Shown here: piece by piece, positions 55,554-64,000 of the stretch
Position numbering within the stretch: the stretch's first letter is position 1
Layout of the letters: every line of letters starts with the position of its first letter
From: Vibrio mangrovi
GTDB lineage: Bacteria > Pseudomonadota > Gammaproteobacteria > Enterobacterales > Vibrionaceae
Direction: 5' to 3'
Assembly: GCF_024346955.1 (NCBI RefSeq)
Contig: NZ_AP024883.1
Location: forward strand, 558,001-622,000
Length of the DNA stretch: 64,000 nucleotides
The notes under the pieces: generated by a model
Seen by the model: only the letters and a program-made list of their open reading frames with translations
Told to the model about the DNA's origin: nothing
The model's database searches: none
Program-made: the position numbers and the translations under genes

Positions 55554-55576
55554 CATGAGGAGTACGGGACGAAAAA

Positions 55577-56719
55577 TTAAGAAATGTTTAATTTTCCTGA
55601 ATCCGGCAGGATGTACATTCCTTTGACATTTTCAGTGTTCACGTTGTTGCCTGAAACGCTGACCGTGTTACTGTCACTCTGTACTAAAGCATGCTTGCCG
55701 TTCGTGGCGGTCACATCATTAAGCTGGATATCCCAGTTACCTTGCTGTCCACCGTTCGTCCGGACCAGTTTGCCGAAGTTATCAGCCTGCACATTATTCA
55801 GAATGAGTTTGCCGTCATCGTTTAACTGGAAGATTTTGTCATCAGCATTTTTAGCACTACTGTTTGAAATCTCGACGGTTCCGCCTTTTTTCATGGTCAG
55901 GGCGTCTTCACCGACATCTGTCCAGTGAACATTGTCGAGTTTCGCATCACCGTGGGTATGAATACCGTCGGCTTCGTTATCGCCCAGAACAACATTTTTC
56001 AGCGATGCACCATCTTCAAGAACAAAAAGTGGTTTTTGATCTTCTGACTGTCCACCATCACCCAGTTTGCTACTGGCAGTAAATGTTTTACCTTTACCAT
56101 CAAAAGTCTCACCTGCTTTGACAACGATAGGTTCATCAATAACGACGGCATTCTTAGAGTCGGCTGTCGGGAACATATTGACTGATGATGCTCCGGTACC
56201 AGAACTTCCTGAGGTTCCTGTGCCTGATGGACTACCAACGGCAGGAGATGCACCTGCGGCTACTGGAGCTGCTGCTGACGGATTTCCGGCCGGTGCTCCC
56301 GCTGCTGGTGCCTGCGGATTGCCAAATGCTCCCGGGTTGTTGTCCATCATTTTGCCGACTTCACGATTGAGCGGGCTTGTAGATGGAGAGAGTTGACCAC
56401 CGCCGTTGCTGGTGGGATTCATTGCGCTGTTTAACATCTGGTTTCCCAGACCTTGCATCGCGTCATTGGAACCGCCGGAGGTTTTGAAAGGGTCCTGTGC
56501 TCCTGCTCCGTCTTTCCCAGCGCCATCCTGTGCCATCTGGAGAAGTGCCTGAATCAGCATGTTGAAAAGCTGCATTGCCGGGCTATCCTGTTGTCCCTGT
56601 GCAGCACCCGGAGAAAGCGAGCGGTTTTCCGGACGGTTCTGTGTGTCTGACTGCCCGGATGGCGGGGCATTCTGCATCCAGTCATTCGTTTGAGGCATAC
56701 GTAAATTGATGCTAATCAT
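55577..56719 (-). CDS. hrpW: HrpW, harpin with pectate-lyase-like domain
   Basis: A 380-residue secreted protein. The N-terminal harpin half (to about residue 185) is Gly/Pro/Ala-rich and Cys-free, with LFNMLIQALLQMAQDG and GKMMDNNPGAFGNP, both echoed in the Gly-rich harpin. The C-terminal half is a class III pectate lyase fold (VVKAGETFDGKGKTF, GDNEADGIHTHGDAKL, TDVGEDALTMKKGG, NADDKIFQLN). HrpW proteins are translocated to the apoplast, bind pectate and usually have little lyase activity. The ATG at 56719 has AAAGGA nine bases upstream; the longer frame to 56758 is less likely. dspE follows 121 bases downstream. Confidence 0.93.
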   Translation of the reverse strand: MISINLRMPQTNDWMQNAPPSGQSDTQNRPENRSLSPGAAQGQQDSPAMQLFNMLIQALLQMAQDGAGKDGAGAQDPFKTSGGSNDAMQGLGNQMLNSAMNPTSNGGGQLSPSTSPLNREVGKMMDNNPGAFGNPQAPAAGAPAGNPSAAAPVAAGASPAVGSPSGTGTSGSSGTGASSVNMFPTADSKNAVVIDEPIVVKAGETFDGKGKTFTASSKLGDGGQSEDQKPLFVLEDGASLKNVVLGDNEADGIHTHGDAKLDNVHWTDVGEDALTMKKGGTVEISNSSAKNADDKIFQLNDDGKLILNNVQADNFGKLVRTNGGQQGNWDIQLNDVTATNGKHALVQSDSNTVSVSGNNVNTENVKGMYILPDSGKLNIS

Positions 56720-56823
56720 TGATATCATCCTTTGCGTTGTTATCCCTTGAAGGGGCATTGATCGTCAAGCATTGCAATATTCACCGACCGTATGCATGGA
56801 ATAACACGGCCCGGAACGTTATT

Positions 56824-56851
56824 TGGGTGGTTTGTAAAAGAGATTGGTTCC
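56824..56851 (-). promoter_or_regulatory. hrp box of hrpW (and probably dspE)
   Basis: Minus strand GGAACC, 15 bases, CCACCCA, a full match to GGAACC-N15-CCACNNA, about 105 bases upstream of the hrpW ATG. No hrp box was found directly before dspE, so dspE may be read from here. Confidence 0.93.
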
Positions 56852-56918
56852 GGAAATGAAGGGGTTGGGAGTGATTATTCTTTCAGCAGATTCTGCTGGT
56901 TTTCAAGTCACATAACTA

Positions 56919-56943
56919 AAATACCCGCCGAGGGCGGGTATTT
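56919..56943 (-). terminator. Intrinsic terminator of the ubiD-family gene
   Basis: AAATACCCGCC and GGCGGGTATTT form an 11-base stem around GAG, 26 bases past the decarboxylase stop. On the minus strand it runs into TATTTTAG, a short T-rich tail. Confidence 0.85.
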
Positions 56944-56968
56944 CAGGGGGGAAATTAGCGGAAGGTGA

Positions 56969-58432
56969 TTATTTATCCCATAGCTCAATGACACGAGCCT
57001 GAATTTCTTCCGGATAGGCACCTTTAAATGAACTATGGCGCAGACGGCCTTTTCCCGGAGCCGGTTGCAGACAGTCATGCACAACGCGATCAGCTGTATG
57101 TTCGTGACATTCTTCATCGCTGTAGCAGGCCAGCAGCGGCAGAATCGGACCATTGTCGATTACGCGACGTTTGGTTGGATGAGTCCGGGTTGGCAGAGCC
57201 CATAGATAGTCCGCCGGATCGGTTGGATCAATATCATCATCCAGAACATAAATAATCGGACAGACTGAACCATATTTGGTATTCCAGATTTTCTGGGCGA
57301 TCTGGTGAGAGAACTCTTCACTGCTCACACCGGGAAGCTTGTCGCGCCAGTCAGATGGTACCGTCACGAATAACCAGTGGTTCGCGGTTTCCAGCGGAGA
57401 CCAGACAGTAGTGACCGGCAGATCAGACTCACGCAGCATCGAAAGCGCTTCTGCACTCATTGCGACACCGACTGCGGTATGGAATTCGTCGATCGGACGG
57501 CCTTCCGGTACAAACGGCCAGATAGCATTGTCACGGTAGGTGATACACTCAACGTGATAGACTGGCTGCATACTGGTTTCAGTCACGACATAGCCCGGAT
57601 ATTCGCCAAATGGTCCTTCTTCACTTTCACGTTCAATTGAAATGTGGCCTTCAATGACGATTTCAGCACTGGCAGGAACTTCCAGATCAATGGTTTCACA
57701 ACGAACCACATCAATCGCTTCACCAAAGTGACCACCCAGATAGTCGCTCTCATTCTCATAGTCATCAAGCGGCATTGAAGAGACGATTGGTAATGAAGGC
57801 TCGCACCCCTGAACCAGTGCATAAGGCATCGGTTTACCGATTTTCCGCCACTCTTCCCATACACATGCAATATGCTGTGGCAACATGATCAGACCGGTCA
57901 TGCGATGGGCGTCCAGTTTCTGGATCCGGGCGATCGACCAGTTGGTCCATTTGCCATCCGGAGTCCGGGCGACGATGGTTCCCCATGTGTTGCAGTAAGG
58001 ACCACCGTCACCTTCATGCAGGTAAGGAATCGGGAACAGATCAAGGCTGGCATCTTTACCATGCAGAATATTCTGTTTGCATGGTGCTGTCGGAACAATA
58101 TTGGGCGGAATCCGTTCTGCTTTGGTTGATTTTGCCAGACACTCGACAATATCTTGCCATGATGCATCCGCAGACAGACCGACAGAGAGTGCCACCCGCG
58201 CCGCAGGCTTACCGGGAATAGAACTAATCGCAGCAGGCGCTCCCATTGCTCTCATACCTTTGGCTGTACCGAGAATATTACTGAATAGCGGGGCGGGAGC
58301 GTGCAGATCATATCCCCGGCGAGTAATTGCTGCCATTTCAAGGTGTGGATCAACTTCTCTGTCGACATGCCGGATATCACCCGATTTTTCAAGTTCATCA
58401 ATATACTGACGAAGGTCTTTGATGCGTTGCAT
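56969..58432 (-). CDS. UbiD-family prenyl-FMN-dependent decarboxylase
   Basis: A 487-residue UbiD-family enzyme. The catalytic residues of the family appear as SIAR (arginine) and EGPFGEYPGY (the two glutamates five residues apart), so it should be active with prenylated FMN. UbiD proteins decarboxylate or carboxylate aromatic and unsaturated acids. The sequence is not the ubiquinone-pathway enzyme type as far as I can judge; an isolated gene with its own operators suggests inducible catabolism of a plant-derived aromatic acid. No ubiX partner is nearby. Confidence 0.9.
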   Translation of the reverse strand: MQRIKDLRQYIDELEKSGDIRHVDREVDPHLEMAAITRRGYDLHAPAPLFSNILGTAKGMRAMGAPAAISSIPGKPAARVALSVGLSADASWQDIVECLAKSTKAERIPPNIVPTAPCKQNILHGKDASLDLFPIPYLHEGDGGPYCNTWGTIVARTPDGKWTNWSIARIQKLDAHRMTGLIMLPQHIACVWEEWRKIGKPMPYALVQGCEPSLPIVSSMPLDDYENESDYLGGHFGEAIDVVRCETIDLEVPASAEIVIEGHISIERESEEGPFGEYPGYVVTETSMQPVYHVECITYRDNAIWPFVPEGRPIDEFHTAVGVAMSAEALSMLRESDLPVTTVWSPLETANHWLFVTVPSDWRDKLPGVSSEEFSHQIAQKIWNTKYGSVCPIIYVLDDDIDPTDPADYLWALPTRTHPTKRRVIDNGPILPLLACYSDEECHEHTADRVVHDCLQPAPGKGRLRHSSFKGAYPEEIQARVIELWDK

Positions 58433-58503
58433 AACGTTCTTACCTCATAAAAGATTTCATTTGGAAAATTATTTTTATCTGTCAGTGAGGGAGTTTACAC
58501 TTA

Positions 58504-58544
58504 TGTTCGTATACGAACAATTGTTTTATGTGTGTCCACACATA
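58504..58544. promoter_or_regulatory. Two operator-like palindromes upstream of the decarboxylase
   Basis: TGTTCGTATACGAACA (58504-58519) is a perfect 16-base palindrome. TATGTGTG-TC-CACACATA (58527-58544) is a second, with 8-base arms. They lie 70-115 bases before the ubiD-family start, the usual place for a repressor or activator. The GTATAC core recalls GntR-type operators. The regulator is not encoded in the window. Confidence 0.7.
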
Positions 58545-58668
58545 CTGGCAGGATGAGTCAGACGGGATTGTCTGTTCATCGTCTGCTATGGGAGTAATGC
58601 CACCAGACAAAGGCTGGTGGCCGGAGGTGTATAAGGCAGAAGGTTTTTAGCGGTTACACCTCACGAGG

Positions 58669-59880
58669 TCAGCTCATTTTTTGCACTTTGCTGGCTTGGA
58701 TTTCATCCATGAACCGAAGGAGTTCCTGCTCAAAACGGGATGGTGACAGTTCCGGATCTAATGCATTGGCAACATTTTGGACGGTATTGTGCATGTGTTG
58801 GTCATTGAGCATACCGGTCACGACTGAGGTCAGCTGTCCTTCTTTGACTTCCCGCCAGCGGACAATTTGACCGAGTTGTTTCTCTTCGACATATTTCATC
58901 ACCAGCAACTGATCATTATTTGCCGGAATTCCCAGTACAGGTGTTCCCTGACTCAGGGCAAGATATGCCATTGGACTGCCACCATTACAGATCACCAGAT
59001 CTGCCTGAGCGGCAGCCAGATCTCCCGGAATTAATGGTGAATGGTAAGCGCCGGGATAAGCCGAGGGACTATTGACGACTACGTTCATTCCGCAGTTTAC
59101 CAGATCGTTGACAATTCTCTCTTCAATTTCATGGACACCAGAAGATCCCAGAGATACATAAACCAGTGGTTTGTCCTTATCCAACTGTTCAAAGAAGTCA
59201 GGCAGGGGGAGTTTAGGCGTCCAACTGACAGAGCCGATAAACCGATGGTGGTCAGGAAGTGCTGTCATGTCAATAAAACCCGGAGGCTCATAGTAAAGCG
59301 TTAAGTCACTATCGGTCAGTGCTTCACGAAACGTTTTGTAGAGGGAAAATCCAAAGTGCTTCCGCATTTTATTGAGATTCGACACCATCAGTTTAAATAC
59401 CAGTGGGGTGATGACTGGCATGAATCGCTTCAGAAAAGTCGCTTTGCTGAACGGAATGGTTTTATGTTCAGGGACGGGTAAGACGGAATTGACCACATAA
59501 GGACTCCAGTAAGCATTGTTGAGTCCCACATAAGGAATGGAGAGTATCCGGCAGCTAATGCTCAGACTGTGGCGGAAATCTCCAATGACAACATCTGGTC
59601 GTAGCGTTTCCAGCAGATCAATCTCTTGCTCGACATAATCGATTAATATATCGGTTTCAAACAAGGGACGACAGTTTTCGACCGCTTCCAGAAAGTCTTT
59701 GTGGCTGCGGCATGACAAGTGATGCCGGGTCACCCCGGACTTGGTATCAAACAGGAACTCAAACCGATTTTCTGTTGCAAAATGCACGTCATAGCCTTTC
59801 TCCGCCATGAAACATGCCAGTGCCCACGGTCTGGCGACATGAGCCAGCGTTACCGCTTCTCCGATAAATAATAATTTCAT
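58669..59880 (-). CDS. GT1-family (MGT/UGT-like) glycosyltransferase
   Basis: A 403-residue GT-B fold enzyme. The N-terminal acceptor domain begins MKLLFIGEAVTLAHVARPWA, and the C-terminal nucleotide-sugar domain holds KPLVYVSLGSSG and the donor-binding block VICNGGSPMAYLALSQGTP with VLGIPANNDQ. Relatives glycosylate lipids, flavonoids or macrolides; the substrate cannot be read from the sequence. It stands alone with A/T-rich DNA upstream and shows no hrp box. Confidence 0.85.
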   Translation of the reverse strand: MKLLFIGEAVTLAHVARPWALACFMAEKGYDVHFATENRFEFLFDTKSGVTRHHLSCRSHKDFLEAVENCRPLFETDILIDYVEQEIDLLETLRPDVVIGDFRHSLSISCRILSIPYVGLNNAYWSPYVVNSVLPVPEHKTIPFSKATFLKRFMPVITPLVFKLMVSNLNKMRKHFGFSLYKTFREALTDSDLTLYYEPPGFIDMTALPDHHRFIGSVSWTPKLPLPDFFEQLDKDKPLVYVSLGSSGVHEIEERIVNDLVNCGMNVVVNSPSAYPGAYHSPLIPGDLAAAQADLVICNGGSPMAYLALSQGTPVLGIPANNDQLLVMKYVEEKQLGQIVRWREVKEGQLTSVVTGMLNDQHMHNTVQNVANALDPELSPSRFEQELLRFMDEIQASKVQKMS

Positions 59881-60204
59881 AATTTTTCCTAGCCAACTTT
59901 ATTATTTTAAATGCTTACACCAGATAACCTTTCTGTTTTCCCATCATGATCGTCGGATGTTGTCCTGTTATTTTTGGTTATCAGGAGATATTTTTATGAG
60001 CATCTGTTTTTATATGATATTTGGTGGGTATTACAATTCATGATATTTGATGATCATGGATGAAAAAACTGAACAAATTCAGAAGGTAAATAATTTGCTT
60101 GCTGAATAGTAGTTGAGTTAAATAGAGAACAGATAGCTTATTCCATTCCCCGCTTCTGTTAGATTCAAGCGGTTTAACGATGAAACGGTTATCTTTCAGA
60201 AATA
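59881..60204. other. AT-rich intergenic region
   Basis: About 320 bases upstream of the glycosyltransferase and downstream of yggU. It is A/T-rich with no gene, hairpin or hrp box that I can support; it presumably contains the glycosyltransferase promoter. Confidence 0.55.
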
Positions 60205-60492
60205 TCACAACAATTGTTGAATATCCTGAGGAACCTGAACCGGAGAGTGGATTCTGACTTGTTTATGTCTGCCCAGCTCTCCCTTTTCAATGTCGATATG
60301 ACTTTTGGCAACTCTGAACTGCTTGGACAAAAATTTAATCAGGTGGGCATTCGCCTTACCATCAACCGGCGGAGCGGTGATGGCTATTTTCAGCTCATCA
60401 CCATGAAGTCCAACGATATTGTCACGGCTGGCTTTCGGCTGGATATAGAGCCTCAGGATGATATCCTGCCCTTCCTGACTGACTGCGCTCAT
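60205..60492 (-). CDS. yggU: YggU, DUF167 family protein
   Basis: A 95-residue conserved protein of unknown function with the family hallmark [20 protein letters not shown] and [16 protein letters not shown]. The ATG at 60492 overlaps the yggT stop (TAATG) and gives the usual length; the in-frame ATG at 60507 would overlap more. Confidence 0.94.
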   Translation of the reverse strand: MSAVSQEGQDIILRLYIQPKASRDNIVGLHGDELKIAITAPPVDGKANAHLIKFLSKQFRVAKSHIDIEKGELGRHKQVRIHSPVQVPQDIQQLL

Positions 60493-61049
60493 TATAGTTG
60501 ATGCCATACCGGACCGATGAAATCACCGACCAACATGTTGATGAACTGCAACAGGATGAAAACAACCAGCACACTGAGGTCGATGCCGCCCAGATCCGGT
60601 AAGATTTTTCTGACCGGCATCAGGAAAGGTTCGGTAATCTGAATGAATACATACTCAATCGGGCTTCTTCCCTGACTGACCCAGCTCAGAATGGCTCGGA
60701 TCAGTAGCACCCAGAACACAAGTCCACCCGCAGCTTTGACCAACGCGAGTAGTCCCAGGAATAAGAAATAAGTGCTGAATCCTGCCGCGCCACCTGAAGC
60801 GATCAAGACCAGTATGGTAAATTTCAGAACACACAAGACATAAGCAAATAAAACGGTTGCCAGATCAATACTGCTGATTGATGGGATAATACGACGTAGC
60901 GGGCCGATAATCGGCTGAGTCGCTTTGACCACAAACTGGGAGAACGGATTATAAAAATCTGCACGCGCAGCCTGAAGCCAGAGACGCATGAGAACGACCA
61001 TAATGTACAGGTCAAACAGGGTAGAGATCAGAAAACTCATCGAGTTCAT
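60492..61049 (-). CDS. yggT: YggT, membrane protein
   Basis: A 185-residue protein made of two repeated YggT units, each with membrane helices and the loop seen as [20 protein letters not shown] and again as [19 protein letters not shown]. YggT proteins are linked to osmotic stress tolerance and cell shape, but the mechanism is unclear. It is followed by yggU and preceded by proC. Confidence 0.95.
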   Translation of the reverse strand: MNSMSFLISTLFDLYIMVVLMRLWLQAARADFYNPFSQFVVKATQPIIGPLRRIIPSISSIDLATVLFAYVLCVLKFTILVLIASGGAAGFSTYFLFLGLLALVKAAGGLVFWVLLIRAILSWVSQGRSPIEYVFIQITEPFLMPVRKILPDLGGIDLSVLVVFILLQFINMLVGDFIGPVWHQL

Positions 61050-61101
61050 AAGTTGCCCTTATGTTTGCGGATAAGCCAGCATGGCCGCTCCGTCATTATC
61101 A

Positions 61102-61923
61102 TTAAAATTGTTTTTCCATGGCTTCGGCACGTTTCACCGCGGCCTGCATTGCCTGTGCAACAAGTTCAGAAAGATCATGTTCATTGAATGTACGGATTGC
61201 TTCTGCAGTCGTTCCACCTTTTGAGGTGACCTGTTCTCTGAGCGTTGCCAGTTCGGTTTCCGGATTGGCTTTGACCATGGCTGCTGCACCCATGGCACTT
61301 TGCTGGACTAACAGACGTGCCGTATCCTGATCAAATCCCTGCGCGATGGCTTCTTTTTGCATCGCTTCCATAAACAGAAAGAAATAAGCAGGTGCACTAC
61401 CGGCTGCTGCAATAATCCCGTTCATCTGAGATTCATTATTGACCCAGCAAACTTCACCAACAGACTGAAACAGTGATGTGGTAAAAGTCTGGTCCGCTTC
61501 ACTCACCTGTTCGGTAGCAAATAAGCCACTCATTCCCTGATTGAGCAGCGCCGGCGTATTGGGCATAACCCGCACCAGATTCAGATTTGGTGCCTCAAGC
61601 ATTTCCCGCAAACGCTGACAACTGATTCCGGCAGCGATAGAAATCACCAGTTTCTGAGAAAAATCGATATCCTGAAAGAGGTGGCAGACTTCCGCCATCA
61701 ATTGTGGTTTTACAGCGAGAACCACCACATCGGCTTGTTGTACCGCTTCATGGTTATCGTTTGATGTGTTGATTCCGTAATTTTTCGCTAAAGGTAACAG
61801 ATGTTGATCTGTTGGCGCTGTCGCCATGATATGTGTTGCCGGATATCCGCTGCCGACTAATCCTGCAATGATCGCTTTTGCCATATTTCCGGCACCGATG
61901 AAGGCGATCTTTCTCTGTGTCAT
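61102..61923 (-). CDS. proC: Pyrroline-5-carboxylate reductase
   Basis: A 273-residue enzyme catalysing the last step of proline synthesis. The N-terminal NAD(P) motif is IAFIGAGNMAKAIIAGLVGSG. The C-terminal signature appears as ETELATLREQVTSKGGTTAEAI. Location between yggS and yggT is the Vibrio/Pseudomonas arrangement; in Escherichia proC is elsewhere. Confidence 0.97.
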   Translation of the reverse strand: MTQRKIAFIGAGNMAKAIIAGLVGSGYPATHIMATAPTDQHLLPLAKNYGINTSNDNHEAVQQADVVVLAVKPQLMAEVCHLFQDIDFSQKLVISIAAGISCQRLREMLEAPNLNLVRVMPNTPALLNQGMSGLFATEQVSEADQTFTTSLFQSVGEVCWVNNESQMNGIIAAAGSAPAYFFLFMEAMQKEAIAQGFDQDTARLLVQQSAMGAAAMVKANPETELATLREQVTSKGGTTAEAIRTFNEHDLSELVAQAMQAAVKRAEAMEKQF

Positions 61924-61948
61924 AGATGGTTTTCCTTAGTTTCTAGCG

Positions 61949-62656
61949 TCAGGCTTTCGGGTAATCTCGGGCTCCGAAAATCGCGGTTCCGATTCTGACT
62001 ATCGTACTGCCTGCTGCAATTGCAGCTTCCATATCACCGCTCATTCCCATAGAAAGCGTATCCATCTCCGGATAAGTTTCCTGTAATTTGGTTTTCAGCT
62101 CGGCCAGTTTTGTAAATGCCGCCAGTTGGGATGCATAATCCGAGATATTCTCCGGAATGGACATCAATCCTCTTAAGGTGAGGTTTGGCAGAGAAGAAAT
62201 CAACTCAGCCAACTGAAAAATATCTTGTTCACCGGTGCCAGATTTTGAGGATTCACCACTGGTATTGACCTGTATCAGCACCTGAAGCGGCGGCATGCCT
62301 TCTGGTCTCTGATCGTTCAGACGTTGTGCGATTCTCTCCCGGTCAATCGTATGTACCCATGTAAAATTTTCAGCGACCAGACGTGTTTTATTGGACTGTA
62401 TCGGGCCGATAAAGTGCCATTCTAAAGGAATGTCCGGAGCCTGTTCGGTAAAATACCGGACTTTTTCGACACCTTCCTGAACATAATTTTCACCAAAAGC
62501 GCGCTGCCCGGCCTGAATCGCTTCATGAATGGCGGCAACAGGCTTAGTTTTACTGACCGCCAGTAATAGGACAGAATTTCGAGTGCGTCCACACTTTTCC
62601 TGCACTCGCTCGATGTCTGACATGATATGTTGGATATTTTCTGCAATCGTACTCAT
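61949..62656 (-). CDS. yggS: YggS, PLP homeostasis protein
   Basis: A 235-residue YBL036c/YggS-family protein with the PLP lysine in LLLAVSKTKP, and the conserved FGENYVQEG, EWHFIGPIQSNKTR and LSMGMSGDMEAAI blocks. It binds pyridoxal phosphate and maintains B6 and amino-acid balance. It is divergent from the pilT-type gene. Confidence 0.97.
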   Translation of the reverse strand: MSTIAENIQHIMSDIERVQEKCGRTRNSVLLLAVSKTKPVAAIHEAIQAGQRAFGENYVQEGVEKVRYFTEQAPDIPLEWHFIGPIQSNKTRLVAENFTWVHTIDRERIAQRLNDQRPEGMPPLQVLIQVNTSGESSKSGTGEQDIFQLAELISSLPNLTLRGLMSIPENISDYASQLAAFTKLAELKTKLQETYPEMDTLSMGMSGDMEAAIAAGSTIVRIGTAIFGARDYPKA

Positions 62657-62737
62657 AGCTACTTTCTAAACAGATGACTTTTTAAACAGGCGAATTGTCC
62701 CGAACCAGAATAAAGAACAGAGTGACTGAATCAACCC

Positions 62738-63739
62738 ATGGATATATCCACTTTACTGGCCCTTAGTGTAAAACATAACGCATCTGATCTACATCTTTCT
62801 GCAAATCTTCCGCCTATGTTACGGATAGATGGTGAATTGAGAAAGCTGGAATTTGAAACTTTGTCCAGTCAGGCTGTTTTGCATTTGACTGAATCCATGA
62901 TGACGCCGGAACAGAGTAAACAGTTTCAGCAGGTGAAAGAGGCTGACTGGTGTTATCAGAATAAAAACGGACGTTTTCGGGTGAACCGTTTTCTCCAGAG
63001 TAATGGCTATGCTGCAGTAATGCGCTATATTCCTGCATCTGTTCCGTCCCTGCAGTCACTCCATGCACCGGATATTCTGGAGCGAATCAGTGGATACCGT
63101 CAGGGGCTGGTGTTGGTGACCGGGCCTACAGGTTCAGGAAAATCAACAACGCTGGCTGCGATGGTTGATGAGATAAACCGTCGTGATGCTAAACATATTC
63201 TGACGATTGAAGATCCGGTTGAGTTTATCCATCATTCCTGCAAGGCCTTAATTCATCATCGGGAAGTCGGGCGGGACAGCTTATCTTTTGCCGATGCACT
63301 CCGTGCTGCATTGAGAGAAGATCCGGATGTGCTGCTAATCGGAGAATTACGCGATCCGGAAACGATTCGTCTGGCACTGACCGCAGCAGAAACCGGGCAT
63401 CTGATTCTGGCAACGTTACATACCCGTAGCGCAGCTCAGTCAATCGACCGGATTATTGATGTCTTTCCTGCGGATGAACAGCAACGGATTCGAACTCTGC
63501 TGGCTGAATCATTGCAGGCGGTTGTTGCTCAGCGTTTGCTGGTGAAGGATGGTGGTGGACGAACCGCATGTTATGAAGTGCTGGTTGCTACACCAGCGGT
63601 GCGTAATCTGATTCGGGAAAACAAGCTTCCCCAGATAGAGTCGGTGATTCAGACCGGTTCTGCCAGTGGCATGATGACCATGATGCAGGACCGGCAGCGA
63701 TTAGTGAATCTTGGTATTCGTGTACAGGATGATGATTGA
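62738..63739 (+). CDS. pilT: PilT/YggR-type twitching ATPase
   Basis: A 333-residue retraction ATPase: Walker A GPTGSGKSTT near residue 130, the Asp box ILTIEDPVEFIHH, Walker B ALREDPDVLLIGELRD, and a His box HLILATLHTRSAAQ. It is slightly shorter than classical Vibrio PilT and the C-terminus ends in GIRVQDDD. In sequence style it lies between PilT and the enterobacterial YggR. pilU, which usually follows in Vibrio, is absent; 39 bases later the minus-strand ruvX ends. Confidence 0.93.
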   Translation: MDISTLLALSVKHNASDLHLSANLPPMLRIDGELRKLEFETLSSQAVLHLTESMMTPEQSKQFQQVKEADWCYQNKNGRFRVNRFLQSNGYAAVMRYIPASVPSLQSLHAPDILERISGYRQGLVLVTGPTGSGKSTTLAAMVDEINRRDAKHILTIEDPVEFIHHSCKALIHHREVGRDSLSFADALRAALREDPDVLLIGELRDPETIRLALTAAETGHLILATLHTRSAAQSIDRIIDVFPADEQQRIRTLLAESLQAVVAQRLLVKDGGGRTACYEVLVATPAVRNLIRENKLPQIESVIQTGSASGMMTMMQDRQRLVNLGIRVQDDD

Positions 63740-63778
63740 GAAAGGGAGTAAAGGGCGGTAAATAGAGGTAAAGGGGAA

Positions 63779-64000
63779 CTATGCTCCCCATTGGGCTTCA
63801 AACCAGCTTTCCAGAATGACAACGGCTGACTGGCAGTCGATATTACCTTTCTTCAGCGCCCGGAATCCACCTTGTTCAAACAGAGTGCTGCGGGCTTCCG
63901 TAGTAGATAAACGCTCATCATGCAGTTCAACCGGTAAGCCGAAGCGACCATGGAGCCGGTTAGCAAATTTTCGGGCCCGGGGAGTAATGGTGTCCAAATC
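63779..64000 (-). CDS. ruvX: RuvX/YqgF, putative Holliday junction resolvase, cut by the window edge
   Basis: The last ~73 residues of YqgF (RuvX), including [20 protein letters not shown] with the catalytic aspartate of the C-terminal block and the conserved [13 protein letters not shown] tail. The frame stays open to the last base of the window, so the N-terminal half lies outside. Confidence 0.93.
   Translation of the reverse strand, partial: DLDTITPRARKFANRLHGRFGLPVELHDERLSTTEARSTLFEQGGFRALKKGNIDCQSAVVILESWFEAQWGA

Noticed and set aside
55456..55576. A separate hrp box before dspE
   Set aside because: The best candidate (around TAGTGATTATCATGCGGTTTCC) has the wrong spacing and mismatches in both boxes.

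Overview
The window comes from a gammaproteobacterium, most probably a Vibrionaceae member with a plant- or sediment-associated lifestyle. The evidence is the housekeeping block at the right end (ruvX, a PilT-type ATPase, yggS, proC, yggT, yggU in the Vibrio-like arrangement with proC beside yggS) and a globin-RsbR stressosome operon of the kind known from Vibrio. The genus is an inference from gene order, not proven by the sequence.

Most of the window is a Hrp1-class (Pseudomonas/Erwinia-type) type III secretion system. From the left: the end of an hrpF-hrpG operon that should continue off the window into hrcC; a shcA-hopA1 chaperone/effector pair with a two-spacer orphan type I-E CRISPR array behind it; the ECF sigma factor hrpL; and the long export-apparatus operon hrpJ-hrcV-[GGDEF protein]-hrpQ-hrcN-hrpO-hrpP-hrcQRSTU. 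Then come an unknown small gene, a Gly-rich harpin, the hrpXY two-component system, a HrpA-like protein with a long N-terminal extension, and the divergent hrpA-harpin-hrpB-hrcJ-hrpD-hrpE operon. The AvrE/DspE effector and HrpW harpin lie 22 kb further right. Seven HrpL (hrp box) promoters can be read directly (GGAACC-N15/16-CCACNNA, two of them degenerate) and tie these units into one regulon. Neither hrpS nor dspF is present in the window.

Between hrpE (27.3 kb) and dspE (55.5 kb) lies accessory DNA. An orphan type VI secretion island carries vgrG, a PAAR protein with a CdiA_C-like tRNase tip plus an SitI3-like immunity gene, two DUF4123 adaptor-type genes, and a 1625-residue Rhs toxin with its immunity gene. 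Next are a symE remnant, a nucleotidyltransferase-HEPN protein, a decayed Fic toxin with a tiny overlapping antitoxin, and a secreted M6 metalloprotease. A six-gene stressosome operon follows (rsbR, rsbS, rsbT, rsbX, a hybrid histidine kinase and an HD-GYP response regulator) and ends at a strong bidirectional terminator facing dspE.

To the right of hrpW are a UbiD-family decarboxylase with two operator-like palindromes upstream, a GT1 glycosyltransferase, and the conserved chromosomal block, which runs off the window inside ruvX. The points most worth following are the HrpA-like C-terminus fused to a Cys-containing domain, the GGDEF gene inside the hrpJ operon, the loss of the phosphorylatable serine in RsbS, and the Fic gene whose active-site motif is split by a hexanucleotide expansion.
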